From the NCBI GenBank assembly GCA_022575985.1, contig JAKSXM010000007.1, positions 19,966,501 to 20,030,500 of the forward strand: a stretch of 64,000 nt of DNA, given 5' to 3'. Source of the DNA: Anagrus nilaparvatae (lineage: Eukaryota; Arthropoda; Insecta; Hymenoptera; Mymaridae). Both the position numbers and the translations under genes were made by a program. Shown here one piece after another: positions 38,738-50,385 of this stretch; the first letter of the stretch is position 1, and each line of letters begins with the position of its first letter. The notes below the pieces were generated by a model. The model had not been told where the DNA came from, did no database searches, and was given only the letters and a program-made list of their open reading frames with translations.

Positions 38738-39721
38738 ATGGGCATACTTCCTTCATGTAGAGTAACTCGACCTGATAAGCCTTTTAGATTAAGTGGTGTA
38801 GATTATGCGGGTCCCTTTGATACCCTGAGGTTTAGAGGTCGTGGAGCTCAAAAAACGCTATACAAGTCGTACATAGCTGTTTTTGTGTGTATGAACACCA
38901 AAGCCGTCCATTTAGAATTGGTCACAGGTTATTCTAGCCAAGATTTCATTGCTGCCTTCCGAAGGTTCACGTCAACTAGAGGACAATGTTCTGAGTTGTT
39001 CAGTGACCAGGGAACTACGTTTGTTGGAGCTGACAGGATCCTCAAGGAAATGTATGTTGAATCATCGGAGTACATACATGAACTTGTGGGTTCTTTGGCA
39101 AATGAAGGTACTACCTGGAAATTTAACTCCCCAGGAGCTCCTCATTTTGGCGGAATCTGGGAAGCAGCGGTGAAATCTATTAAACATCATATTCGTAGGG
39201 TCGTGGGAAACAAAAAACTAACCTTTGAAGAGTTTTATACCCTTATTAAACAAATAGAGGCGTGTCTTAATTCAAGACCATTGGTCCCACTAACTGATGA
39301 CCCTTCAGATAATAATTTCTTATCGCCATCTTTACTGTTAACACAATCGCAATCGTACATCCTCCCTGAACCAAACTATCTCAATCAAAAAATTCCACCA
39401 GCCCAAAGATATAAGTTAATACAACAAATGCTCCAGGATTGGTGGCGTTGTTGGTCAGGCGAGTATTTACAATCATTACAAGAGCGCCACAAGTGGACGC
39501 AAAAGCAAAAGAATGTAGAAGATGGTGACGTGGTATTGATCTCTGATGAGACAATGCCACCTTCTAAATGGCCTTTAGCTAAAATAATTAAAGTTTACAA
39601 AGGTCCTGATGGTTTAGTCAGAGTTGTGGATCTCAAAACGGGATCAACTGAGCTAAAACGTCCTATACATAAATTAATAATGTTAAACACATTAAATAAT
39701 GAAGAAAATGAAAATCCGTAA
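38738..39721 (+). pseudogene. BEL/Pao pol, part 2: integrase core and C-terminal domain
   Basis: An open frame of 327 codons, one base out of register with part 1. It was translated from upstream in the intact element, so its ATG is probably not a true start. The DDE integrase residues are all visible: GVDYAGPF near residue 22, LFSDQGTTF near 88 and HFGGIWEAAV near 141. Between them is the typical CMNTKAVHLELV. Residues ~236-317 (DWWRCWSGEYLQSLQ to the end, including KWPLAKI) match the small domain commonly following BEL/Pao integrases. The domain order and the nearby 3' LTR confirm the class. The integrase would cut and join LTR ends to host DNA. Confidence 0.85.
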
Positions 39722-40260
39722 ATTTATGTATTTGTGTTAATTTGTATTATTTATATATTATGTTAAAAACTGTCTAAATTTAAAAGTTTAAATAACACTA
39801 AAAATTCTTTAATTATTATTTATCAAAATGTATAATTTTTTATTTATTTATTTTTTATTGTTAAATGCAAATATTGTAATTTGAATGTATAAATGATTAG
39901 TTTAATTTATTAAATCAAAAAGCGTAGTGTTATTATAAAAACTTAAATGAAAATTGTAAAAAAAAAAAGAGAAAAATTATTTTACTATATTGTGATTTTC
40001 ATATTAAATTATTATTTTTTTTAGAGTTAATATAACTTAATTATTAAAAAAAAAAATGAAATTTGAGATTTTTTTACGCCATTAGGCATTGTAATTAAAC
40101 TGTTTAGGTTTTAAATTAAATTTTTTTTTTTTTTATGTAGCCATTTGGCATTCTGTAAAAATTTTAGAATCAAATTTTTAATTTTCATTTACCACAATTA
40201 TTTTTTTTTAATTTGTACTTTATTAACAATTTTATTAGTAAAATTGTGGTGGGTGGAAAA

Positions 40261-40464
40261 TGTAGTGTATATGTGTGTATTATACGGTATGTATGTGTTG
40301 GAGTACTCCCTCCCATTTTGTATATATTCTCCCCTTTTTTATATTCAGTGTTCGTTACGACATGAAGCTATACGCTTCGTCTTAATAAATAAGAGTTGCA
40401 CAATTACTTATTGTGTTATAATTAATTCACCATATCCATCACCATATCCAATAATTATCCATCA
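40261..40464 (+). repeat. 3' LTR of the BEL/Pao element
   Basis: Begins TGTAG after a purine tract and ends ATCA directly before the CATAG target duplication. 204 bp in all. A 126-codon open frame at 40145-40525 runs through it and is not a gene. The 540 bases between the pol stop (39721) and this LTR are A/T-rich element untranslated sequence with no supported gene. Confidence 0.88.
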
Positions 40465-40469
40465 CATAG

Positions 40470-41672
40470 ACTTGGATAGAAAATTTTCCGTAAAATCCAA
40501 TTCTGGGATCAAACAAGTTTTTTGAGCTGCGCATGCGGGAGAAATCGCTAAAATATCGCTAAACCCCCTTTTTTTTATTCGAATTTCTCAAAAAATCCTC
40601 TAGTAGGTTTCAAAATACTTCTAACAATTCAAATTTTATGATAAAAAAGAAAAACCACTGGGTTATTGCGTTTTGAGAGCTCTAGATCAAAATATAGCAG
40701 CTTTGAAAGTTCATTTTTTACAAATTTCGAATTTCCCGAACGATAGACAGGCCTTAAAATCCAATCTTAAAAAAAAAGATATATAATACGAAGTATATTA
40801 ATTTGATGTATTTTCTCTGATTCTCTTACTAATTAACTTATAATTAAATAAATTAAATCTTATAACTATAAATTTTATCAATTGAGTTTAAAAAGACCTT
40901 GCTGGACAAATTATAAGGAAAAATTCAAAAAACTTTGATTTTCACTCTTGTCAATATTTCATTCTCAATCTGAGAACCTCTTCAGGACCTTTATTTTTTT
41001 TAGAAATAATTTTTTTTTTAATTTTACAAAATATTACATTCAAATTGAATTACATATATGGGCATATCTCACCAAGTGGTTATATTTCTAATTTTATAAA
41101 TTAAATTTTATTTTTGAGATCACAATAATGACATTTGGACAGAAGTTTAATAAAACAATAAAAATTAAGATTTTCTTTGCGTAACTTAATTTTAAGCTAC
41201 GGCGTTTGATAAATGAACTTCTTAAATTAAAAAATATATTTAAGGTTATAATTACTAAATGATGAAATTAGTTCTCAAAAATACTGGGAAATATAGAGGT
41301 ATATAACAATAAATTTTATTTCTGTCAAAAACCAATAATAAGAAGATAAATTTTCAATTTTTTTATAAACAAAAAATTAAATGTTCTACAGACTGCGCTA
41401 TAGGTATAGCTAGGCTAAACTCCCTGAATCTTTAACTCATTGCTCACATAAAGCCTAAAATATAGTTTACATATTAGTTATTAAAAAATTATTTAAAAAA
41501 AATTTTTATTTTTGCAGTTTCATAAAATTTTAATTTGTAAGAAAAGTTCCTGATTGTTTCAAAAAATCACTCAAAGCATTCAAATTATTTGTCTTTAAAC
41601 TTCCTATTACTAAATAATTGTTTTAAAAATTCTTTATCATTATACCTAATTTTTATTTGACTACTGCTAAAA
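40470..41672. other. AT-rich intergenic DNA
   Basis: The first ~40 bases probably complete dispersed-repeat copy B. Nothing else is supported. Confidence 0.4.
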
Positions 41673-41842
41673 TTATGGGCGGATCAAAAGGGGGGTGGTA
41701 AGGGCGATTGCCTCCCCTGAGCTCCAAAAAATGCATGTTTTTTGATCATAATTTTGTATTTTTATACAAATTTCATAAGAAAACATACAAAATTTTGCTT
41801 AAGCGCCCCACCCCCTTAGGCCCTTTTCTGCATCCACCACTG
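41673..41842. mobile_element. Short MITE-like element
   Basis: The left end GGGCGGATCAAAAGGGGGGT and the right end CCACCCCCTTAGGCCCTTTT...CTGCATCCACCACTGG are imperfect inverses. The right terminus reads CAGTGGTGGATGCAG on the other strand, a common look for hAT-type MITEs in insects. No target duplication was established. Confidence 0.4.
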
Positions 41843-42059
41843 GTTAAAATATAATCGCATTATCTTATTATAATTTATTAAATAATTTAGTTGTGCCTTC
41901 TATTATTTTTGAAACATTTTTTTAGATTTTTTGATTTTTTCAAAATGTATATTTCTTGAAATATAGATTTTAATGATCTACTAATTATGACCTACAACTA
42001 CATATTTTTATTTATGTAGAAAATTTTTTATTTATGTAGAAAATCTGGATAGTGAAGAA

Positions 42060-43727
42060 ATACCTGAAATATTTAAAGAGCAGGTGTCTGAACGAGAAAT
42101 TGCAGATAAGCTAAATGTGAGAGACAGAGCCAAAGAAAACCACCTTTGAGGTATGCTTGCTGTGCCCAGCTGAATGAACCTTTAACGTTTTCAGAAGCCA
42201 TTAGTGAAATGGACAGTGACAGGTGGAGACAGGCCATAGAAGAGGAACTTAATGCTCACCAGGTAAATAAAATTTGTAAAATAATAAGTAAGCCGAGAAA
42301 TAAGTCTTTTGTAGATTCCAAGTAGGTATTCAAGATACAGCCGTCCAAAAACGGAGAAAAAAATCGATATAAGGCTCGTCAATGTGCAAGAGGCTGGCAA
42401 CAGGTCGAATGTGTTGATTTTGAAGAGACATTTGCACCAGTGGCCAGGTACGACACCATAAGAATTTTACTGGCAATTGCTGCTTATCAAGATCTTAAAA
42501 TTACTGAAATGAAAAACTTGAAATTACTCTATTCGGTGTCAAAACGGCGAATTAAAAGAGAAAATTTATATGAAAATTCTAGAAGGTTTGAGTGATAACT
42601 TTGATGTAAATAAGTATGTATGTTTGTTGCGTAAATCCTTGTACGATCTGAAGCAAGCACCAAGATGCTGGAACTTAGTATTTACAAATTTTTTAAAATT
42701 TTTTGGTTTCAGAATCTGTCATTCAGATTCTTCATTATACGTGGTAAATATTAACGGGTCAATTACTTATATAGTTTTATTTGCAGATAACGGGTTTATT
42801 TTGTCAAAATCAAAAGAAGTCTGAAAGTTTCTGTTAGGGGCATTGAAGAAACGATTTCGAATTGTGGTATCAGAACCCCAGCTTTTTATCGGTATGCAAA
42901 TTTTAAGAAGTAGAAAAGGGAGTACATTATTTATACATCAACGAGAATATATAAAAAAGTTTTAAATAAATTTTATATGTCGGGTGCCAATGGTATTAGT
43001 ACACCTTTTGAAGTTGGCACAAATTTAGTAAGTATAAAATTCTGTGATGATAAAGCTCCTTATCGTAAACTCATTGGTTCCCTTATATTTTGTCTATTGT
43101 TTTAGGTCCAAATATTTTTCACGCAGTAAACTACTTCAGTTGTTTCTTGAATGCTTACCACAGAATTCACTGGAAACCTGGTCGGGTCTAAGAGTTCTAA
43201 ATTATCTTAAGCCTACTTTAAATTATGGTATATTTTATGATGGTAAAGTTTATAGACTAAATTTGTTCGCTTACAGTGACTCTGACTTTGCTGGGTGTAT
43301 TGAGATTAGTAGATCTACTACTGTGGGTTTTGGTATAGTATCTTGGTGCTCGCAACGACAAAAGTGTGTTACGTTAAGCAAAACCGATGTTGAATACTTA
43401 GCTGCTAGTGCAGCTGCTCGTGAAATTGTGTGGGTAAGACGTTTCTTATATGAGATTGATTGTTCAAATAATTGTAAAACTATATTTAATGTTGATAATC
43501 AGAGTGCAATAAAATTATGTTAAAATCCTGAGTATCACAAACGTACGAAGCACATCAATGTGAATTATCATTATGTAAGAGAGAAGTATGAAAATGGTGT
43601 ATTAGATGCTTTATATGTAAGCAGTGAAAAACAATTAGCTGATCTGTTTACAAAATTTTTGCAAAGAGCTTGTTTCGAAAATTTCAGAAAATTGATAGGG
43701 GTTAGACCTGTAAAATTTAAGGATTAA
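42060..43727 (+). pseudogene. Second Copia-type pol relic: RT and RNase H, heavily broken
   Basis: Copia coding sequence is recognisable in pieces: LNEPLTFSEAI and DRWRQAIEEELNAHQ before the RT (about 42160-42260), ARGWQQVECVDFEETFAPVA around 42385-42445, YDLKQAPRCW near 42640, a degenerate catalytic box reading LFADNG near 42785, then RNase H with YSDSDFAG near 43275, SKTDVEYLA near 43380 and DNQSAIKL near 43495. Breaks include a stop replacing the usual WVFK tryptophan (about 42323), loss of frame around 42480-42580 and 42824-43050, and a TAA at 43521-43523, after which the same frame continues to a stop at 43725-43727 (ADLFTKFLQ near 43640). It is much older than the copy at 31.7 kb and a different subfamily. 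Confidence 0.8.
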
Positions 43728-43864
43728 ATATTTAAAGTTTCCAAAACTAAAATTCAGCTCGTTGTTTTTCCTTGCTAGTATGTTTTATGTTTTTTGTAAA
43801 TATAATCTCTGTAAATAAAATGTAAATTCTAGTGTTTGTGAATGTACTCAAAAAGGGAGAGTAT

Positions 43865-44065
43865 TGTATTGTAATATAGAATTTTTTCTCGTATATTCGC
43901 GCTCATTAGAATCACGTGACGTATTTGCGTATGTTTGTTGAATGTGTATGTGAGGAGGCTGCTTCCCCTTCTGGAGTCAGTCTCAATGTAACAGCTTACG
44001 AGGGCACACGCTTACGTTTTATATTAATAAATTAGAGCCACGAAGTTATATATTGTTATTTGACA
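43865..44065 (+). repeat. Probable 3' LTR of the second Copia relic
   Basis: CTCAAAAAGGGAGAGTATTG (polypurine tract) is followed by TGTATTGTAATATAG and a GC-richer stretch with AATAAATTAG (possible poly(A) signal). TTTGACA near 44060-44065 could be the end. Both limits are estimates. Confidence 0.45.
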
Positions 44066-44639
44066 TTATAAATTTTATTTTATTTTTCTACTATATACAA
44101 TAAGCTTAATTATAATTATTAAATTTAATTTAATTATAATTATAATTATTAAATTAAAAGTACAAGTCAAAAATAAGACGTAATTTTTAATAGTGTATTA
44201 CATAAATTTTAAAAGTGAAAAAAACAACGTCTCTAATGTCAAAAGATGCTAAAGCTCCTATAATTCAAAATTTATTATAAGTCCCATTTATCCCCTCCCT
44301 CGCGTTATATTTATGCTTATTTCCCTTACGATTTCTAGGCCCCGAGGTAGCGCTCTCTATAAACATGTAAAAACTGCATGTTACAAAAATGAGTAATATA
44401 TGGTACTCATGAGATCCACACCCATGAAACCATAAATACGCGAATTTTTACATGGAACATGTTTATATAAGGGATTGTCCATAAGGTCAGAAAATCAAGG
44501 GGAGGGTCAATAAGGACTTTAAATAATTCTGATTTAGGGACTTAGAATTAGGATAAACTGGTTTAGGGACTAATACGATTTTAAAAAGAACTTTTACTTC
44601 TGTCAATATGCGGTTTTGCTCGCGGTTTTGACAGTATTC

Positions 44640-44990
44640 TTTTCATCTTTTTTATAAGCAATGTGTGGAACACCCTTAAATTTACAAAAACTGAATTTTT
44701 GATGAATTCGAATTTTGGGTGGTCAGATTTGGTCCTTAAGGGTTTTTGGGTCACTGATCAAGAATTTCGAGGACCTTTCTATGGAAAGTTAAAATTTCAC
44801 CCCTTGATTAGCAAAAAATACCTCTAAATGAGAGATGCTTTTGCTATTTTTGCATTTTAAGTGTTCAGATTCGGTTCTAATGGGTTTTTTGGGTCTCTGA
44901 ACAAGAATTTTGGGGAATTTTTTGTTAAAATTAATTTCTCACCCTTAAATTAGCAAAAATTACCCCTAAAAGAGGTACTTTTTAATTCTG
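44640..44990 (+). repeat. Dispersed repeat related to 1021-1400
   Basis: GTGTGGAACACCCTTAAATT, CAGATTTGGTCC, TTTTTGGGTCACTGAT, GAATTTTGGGGA and CCTTAAATTAGCAAAAATTA recur in two successive ~185-base units that match the family at 1 kb. Confidence 0.55.
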
Positions 44991-45225
44991 CGGTGCGCGT
45001 GTGCATGAGCATATAATATATTATTATTCGAATTTGTCATTCCACTACTGCCTATGGAACAAAAAAAAAGGTACAAAAATACGCTTAGGCTGACGCCGCC
45101 AACCTAAGAATATTCTATTATTAAGCTCTGAAGGAGTTTACCTCAAAATTTAAGATTTTGTATAAAATTTTTAATAAGTTTTTAGTCATTTTTATAAAGA
45201 TAGGCAAAACGTCTAATAAAAACAT

Positions 45226-45946
45226 TTAAGGGGAGATTGTTATTCGTTTTGGAAAAAAAAATACTATTTTTTGAACACTTTTTGTGACTAAAGTATTGTT
45301 TATTTTTACAAAAATGTTGTTTTATTACAATTATTAATCCTTAATATTAAAAAAAAAAAAAATTTATTAGCCTATTTTGTTTCACAGTGGCAGCTATAGA
45401 GGGCGTGTTCAAAAGGTCCAATTTTTGCTTGCGGCACCTAATCTGGGCTTCCTATAATTTAAAAATTTTAAATGTTTGATAGAATTTCTTTATTAATGCT
45501 TTGACTATGGCAGGAACCAAAAAAAATTTAATTTTTATCACCCTCTTGCGATTATATAAGGGTAATATGCCGAAAAAATTTTGCTTTTTTTGAAGATTTT
45601 TTATTTTTATTAATAAAACTGAAAAAAAAAACACAAATATAATAATTTTTTTGGTTCGTGCCATAGCCAAAGCATTAATAAAGAAATTCTATGAAATATT
45701 TTTAATTTTTAACTTATAGGAAGCCCAGAATAGGTGCGCAAGCAAAAATTGGACCTTTTAAACACGCCCTCTGTAGCCGCCACTGTGAAATAAAATGGGC
45801 TAATAAGTTTTTTTTTTTTAATATTAAGGATTAATAATTGTAATAAAACAACATTTTTGTAAAAATAAACAATACTTTAGTCACAATAAATGTTTAAAAT
45901 AAACAATACTTTAGTCAATCCAAAACGAATAACGATCTCCCCTTAA
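45226..45946. repeat. Fold-back element, ~720 bp
   Basis: Ends TTAAGGGGAGATTGTTATTC and its near-complement. Arms (about 45226-45540 and 45640-45946) share GGAAGCCCAGA, TGCTTGCG..., CACTGTGAAA and AAGTATTGTTTATTTTTAC. The right arm has gained a short internal duplication of AAACAATACTTTAGTCA. No coding capacity. A 72-codon minus-strand open frame at 45452-45670 crosses the loop and is not a gene. Confidence 0.85.
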
Positions 45947-47710
45947 TTCATGATAAAAACTAATTGGTCATTAAAAAAATTTTTTTAATTTTATACAAAA
46001 TTTTATTAAATTTTATTAAATAATTTATTTATTTCATTAAACAAGTCTCCTGAAATACATTTTAATTTTACAAAAATGAGATGAAAAACTATGTGTAAGG
46101 GGTTTCACATAACTTTTAATGGTGAGATTCACTTATATCGCTAAATCAAAGCTACTACTATTCTCAAAATAATGAAGCAGTGCAATGTTTTTAAAAATAC
46201 TATTCTGCATGAGCCAACCGATTTGTAGTGTTATTTCATCAAAATTTGTATAAAAAATATATTTTTAGTTATATATTCATAAATCCTGAAATCATAAAAT
46301 TGAATCTTACGTGAATATCGTTATAAGAATAATAATATAAAGTGTAAGGGAGCTCAGATGATTTAGTGGTAGATGAATTTAACCATTAAAAGCCATATTA
46401 AACATCATCCTACCAATAGTTTTGTTTGTTTTTCAGGAGAGATGTGCTGATTGGTATAACAATTTCGGGGATATGGCATTGTTAACTCAACCTACGTTAA
46501 TGGTGATCTCATATTTTTAGCAACGTTTTTAGCAAAATGCGCGTAAAGCAAAAATAAATCAATTTACTGATTGCAAGTATTAAATTTGATTGTTTTTAAT
46601 TTTCAATGAAAATATAGTTTAAAAAAAATTTATGTAGAATATTAAAAATTTACCAATTCAATTTTCCTGTTCCATATTATGTGTAGCTTAAAACATTTTA
46701 AAATGTAAAAGAAAAACATACCCTTGAATTACGAAATATTGATTTCAGTAGCTATGAAAAATTAGAATCGATGAGTTCGTGACAACTGCATTGATTTTTT
46801 TGAAATAATAAATAATGAAAAATTTTATTATTTTTATTTGTTAAAAAAATCATTTTAATTTGAAAATTGATAGAATAATAAAAAATACAATAATTTAAAT
46901 TAATATAACTTTTGGTAAAAGATTTTTATTTTTTTGCAAATATTATGCACATTTTGAGACCCCCAGATGCTTAGTACATGTGTATTAGAGGTCTTATTTT
47001 TTTTTCGAGATTTTTTTGCTCCTCCCATTTTTTTGATATTTTGGTCATAAAAACTCCCCTGTTCCAAGGATTTTGGTTTTCGATTTTAAAAACCCGTGCT
47101 CCCAAGTACTTGAAATTTCCGATTTAAATAATATGGGAATTTTTACTTTTCAGCTTTCTAATTTTTAACTTGCTTCAAAAATTTTTTAAACACTAGCTAA
47201 CAGGTATAAAATGATGTCCAGTCGTATAAAAATTAATCCCCTAGTTTGTAGAAGTCCCTGAAAAATTTATTTTAGCAAAAATCTTATTTTGATAAAATAA
47301 AGTGTTCTGGGACTTCTAAAATTTTGAAGATTAATTTTTATATGTTTAAATATCATTTTTTCAAATAAAATGTGGTTAGCCAAAAAATCTCAAAAAAAAA
47401 AAGATACACTCTAATGTATATGTACAGATGTAACTGTTATCTGCAAATTATTACAAATTTAGGCATCAGATCCGAAATAAAAACATCGTTTAATAACGAT
47501 TTTATTAAATCTATAGTACTTCCATAGAAAAAAAATTAAATATTAAACCTCGAGATATTTTTATGACAAAAATTAAAAAAAAAATTAATATGACTATAGT
47601 AATGATTCCTCTTTGAATCAAGAAATTAGAATTAATTTTTAATGCTTTTAATTCAGTAAAATAAAATAAATTGAAATTATTTTTAAATTGAACTTACCTG
47701 AAATCAGATT

Positions 47711-48096
47711 CGATGAGTTCATGGCAACTTAATACTTTAAAATGCAATTTATAAAATTAATCATTTCCATTGTTAAGATAATTAGTTTGTTTTAGTTAGA
47801 AAAAATTGTATTTTAATAAAATGTTTTTAATTTGAGGCTACTTTATTAGCTTTTAAGTATTTTAAAAACCACGATAAAAAACAATTCCAACATTTACAAG
47901 TTTCAGTTGATGATTAATGTGTTTATTAAACATTTTTAAATGCGTATTATTCATGTTTGGTTTGAAAAGTAGATTTTTATCATGGAAATATTGAAAATCA
48001 ATCAGAAAAATACGGAAGTTGAAGTAAATTGATTCATTTATTTTTATTGTGAGTTTTAAGATTATTACTGAAATTTACTTACATAAAATTTAATAG
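47711..48096. other. AT-rich spacer
   Basis: Nothing recognised. Confidence 0.4.
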
Positions 48097-48689
48097 TGCT
48101 TCACGCGAGACGAAAGAGACCCTCCTCTCGTCTCGATCTCAAAAAATCTCATTTTTTGAATGTCTCGTCTCCATCTCAATCTCGTCTCATCTCAATCTCA
48201 AAAAAATCTCGAAATTTCATCTTACAAAAATAAAAAATTATTAATAATATTAATTTTATTATATAAAATTATATAATGAAAAATGAGTTGATTAATAGAA
48301 AAAAATATATATAGGAATTTTAAAATCTTATTTTTCCTTTTCTTTAATAATGAGATATGAACGCACTATTAAACTAATTAACTTTTTTTTCAATTTTTCA
48401 CAGTTTTCTTAATTTTAGAATTAATTCGATAAAAATAAGGCTAAATTTTTTTTATTTTTTGTTAAAATTTTGTAAATGAAATTACAATCAAAATTTGATT
48501 GAAAACTATGTGAATTGGAAATTATTTTTAAATAATAAAATTCAAATATTTTTTGTTCATCTGAATAAAATTGTTAAAAAAAAATTTTTTTTAAATTTTA
48601 TAATTTTGACAAAATAATAAAAAAAGTTTAAATGAATTTAGTAACTTTAGGTATTTGATGTTTAATTTTTATATAATAGATTATTGATA

Positions 48690-49114
48690 CAGGAAACCCC
48701 CCGTATTCGCGGGTAATCGTATTCGCGGATTCAAATATACGCGATTCTTCAAAATATACCGGGATTCTTTTTTCGCGGATTTGAATTCGGTTTTACGCGG
48801 TTTTGTAGCAATGTTCAAATTTATTAATTTTTTTTTCACAAGATTTTTGGATATAAACATTATAAAAATTTCTTTTTTGGCTAATTAAAATAAATTAAAA
48901 ACATTTATTAATTTTTTTTTTCACAAGATTTTTGGTTATAAACATTATATTTCACTTGTCAATAAAATAATTTTCATTCTCAAAATTTTTTTGTTTTACT
49001 TTATGCACATACATACATATATATACTACGGTCCCAGTCCCGCGTTATTCGCGGATTTTCTTATTCGCGGTGTTTTTTCGGTCTCAATTACCCGCGAATA
49101 CGGAGGGTTTCCTG
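48690..49114. mobile_element. Tigger/pogo-like MITE flanked by TA
   Basis: The left terminus CAGGAAACCCCCCGTATTCG and the right terminus, its near-complement (CGAATACGGAGGGTTTCCTG), are flanked by TA on both sides (48688-48689 and 49115-49116). Subterminal TATTCGCGG words repeat at both ends. TA duplication plus CAG..CCCCCGTATTCGCGG termini are characteristic of Tc1-mariner/pogo (Tigger) elements. 425 bp, non-coding. An internal ~82-bp direct duplication contains TTTTTTCACAAGATTTTTGG. Confidence 0.8.
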
Positions 49115-49309
49115 TACTACCGGTATTTTCAATCATTAAAGAATACGGTATCATAAATAGGTACTTTTCTAAAAATTATAATATTTAATATTTAAAATAT
49201 ATTTATTTCTGTAGTTATTTATTATACTATTGTATATGTATACATAAGTCACATACCTATTATTTCTTCTTGTAAATTAAATATAAAATTAATTCCAAAA
49301 AAAGAAGAC

Positions 49310-50385
49310 AAGAAGACTTTTCATAACCAAGAAAAGACACTTCATAACCAAATTTCTAAATTTCTTGGATCCAATAACTTGTTAGGCAATCTCCAATGTG
49401 GCTTCAGAAAATGAAGAATCACACAGTTTCTGCTTTTGAAACTTTTAGATGATATAACAAGCAATATAGAAGAAGAAAAATTAGCTTTCTTAATCCTCTT
49501 CGACTTCAAAAAAGTTTTTGATAGTCTTTTCCATGATCTCTTGTTAAACAAGTTAAAATCCTACATTCCTATGGCATCTCAACGGAATCCATAGCCTGGA
49601 TTAAATCTTTCTAAATGGGAAAAGATCAAGAGTGGAGTTCCAAAGAGCTCCATTCTTGACCCCCTACTGTTCCTTATCTTCATCAATGACATCAAAGATG
49701 TTATTGCTAACTCCCAACAGGTTACTATTCGCAGACGATCTTCAAATCTATTTATCAACTGAAAATGAAAACATTCACCTGAATCTAAATAAGCTTATTG
49801 ATGATATCACTTGTATAACTAACTAGGCTAATGATAATCCCAACATACTAAACCCTACCCATCTTCTCTCCTAATAGCCACTGGACTTTACTGGAATACT
49901 CTCCCACATTTAATCAGACTATCTTCCTTGCTCAATACCTTCAAGAATAACCTTTCAAAACACATTATTAGCACTCAATACCAGTCTCTAAATCTAATTT
50001 CTCACCTTTAAGCCAGAAATTCATCCCTATCCTTAATTACAATCTCAACACCTAACTTCCACTACTATATTGCATTACATTGCATTCCGTACTCCAAACT
50101 TCCAATCTCATACTCCTTATATAAATTTACTTACGCATTATTATTATTATTATTATCCTTATTATTATTTTTATAACCTTAATCTAAATTCACTATTTTT
50201 ATAATCTTAATCTAAATTTAAAATCTAGTCTAACAAAAAATTTTATTAGTCTTTATCATTTTATATTGTTTTTCTTTTGATTTTCTATCATTTAGTACTT
50301 ATTATGATATAAAATGTATATGTAATTCTCTATATTTTTGCAATAAATAAAACATCAAATATCAAATATCAAATTTAAATATTTT
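49310..50385 (+). mobile_element. LINE (non-LTR) reverse-transcriptase relic
   Basis: Read on the plus strand in shifting frames, the sequence gives pieces of a non-LTR RT: LQCGFRK near 49395, then LFDFKKVFDSLFHDLLLNKL (about 49498-49557), INDIKDV near 49685 and LFADDLQIYLSTE (about 49728-49766), which carries the F-A-D-D catalytic box. Several stops and frameshifts intervene. Sequence after the RT ends in AATAAATAAAA and short ATCAAAT repeats near 50345-50375, as at many LINE 3' ends. The 5' part is missing, as usual for such insertions. Clade not assigned. Confidence 0.7.

Larger units (their letters stand above)
37026..40464 (+). mobile_element. BEL/Pao LTR retrotransposon, internally deleted
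   Basis: A 204-bp 3' LTR (40261-40464, TGTAGTGTATATG...ATCCATCA) and a truncated 5' LTR (37026-37116) share 91 identical bases. The element is flanked by a perfect 5-bp target duplication, CATAG (37021-37025 and 40465-40469), the size made by BEL/Pao integrases. A purine-rich tract GTGGTGGGTGGAAAA directly precedes the 3' LTR. The 5' LTR breaks at 37116/37117 and joins the middle of pol, so the rest of that LTR, primer site, gag, protease and the RT catalytic core are gone. The retained pol has one frameshift. Confidence 0.9.
44215..47710 (+). repeat. Large duplicated unit, copy 2, interrupted by later repeats
   Basis: Carries the same ordered markers as 29040-30990 (for example TTTTTAGCAACGTTTTTAGC at about 46515 and GACAACTGCATTGATTTTT near 46785). 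It is expanded by the ~185-bp-period repeat at 44640-44990, the fold-back at 45226-45946 and extra A/T DNA. No gene is supported within it. Confidence 0.5.

Noticed and set aside
38949..39173. 74-codon plus-strand frame inside the integrase
   Set aside because: Alternative register of the integrase gene; the integrase frame has the catalytic residues.
40145..40525. 126-codon plus-strand open frame
   Set aside because: It spans the 3' untranslated part and 3' LTR of the BEL/Pao element and shows no domain.
46345..46420. tRNA-like wording (AGCTCAGATGATTTAGTGGTAGA)
   Set aside because: Only a box-A-like stretch fits. No anticodon arm, T arm or acceptor pairing could be built, so neither a tRNA nor a SINE head is supported.
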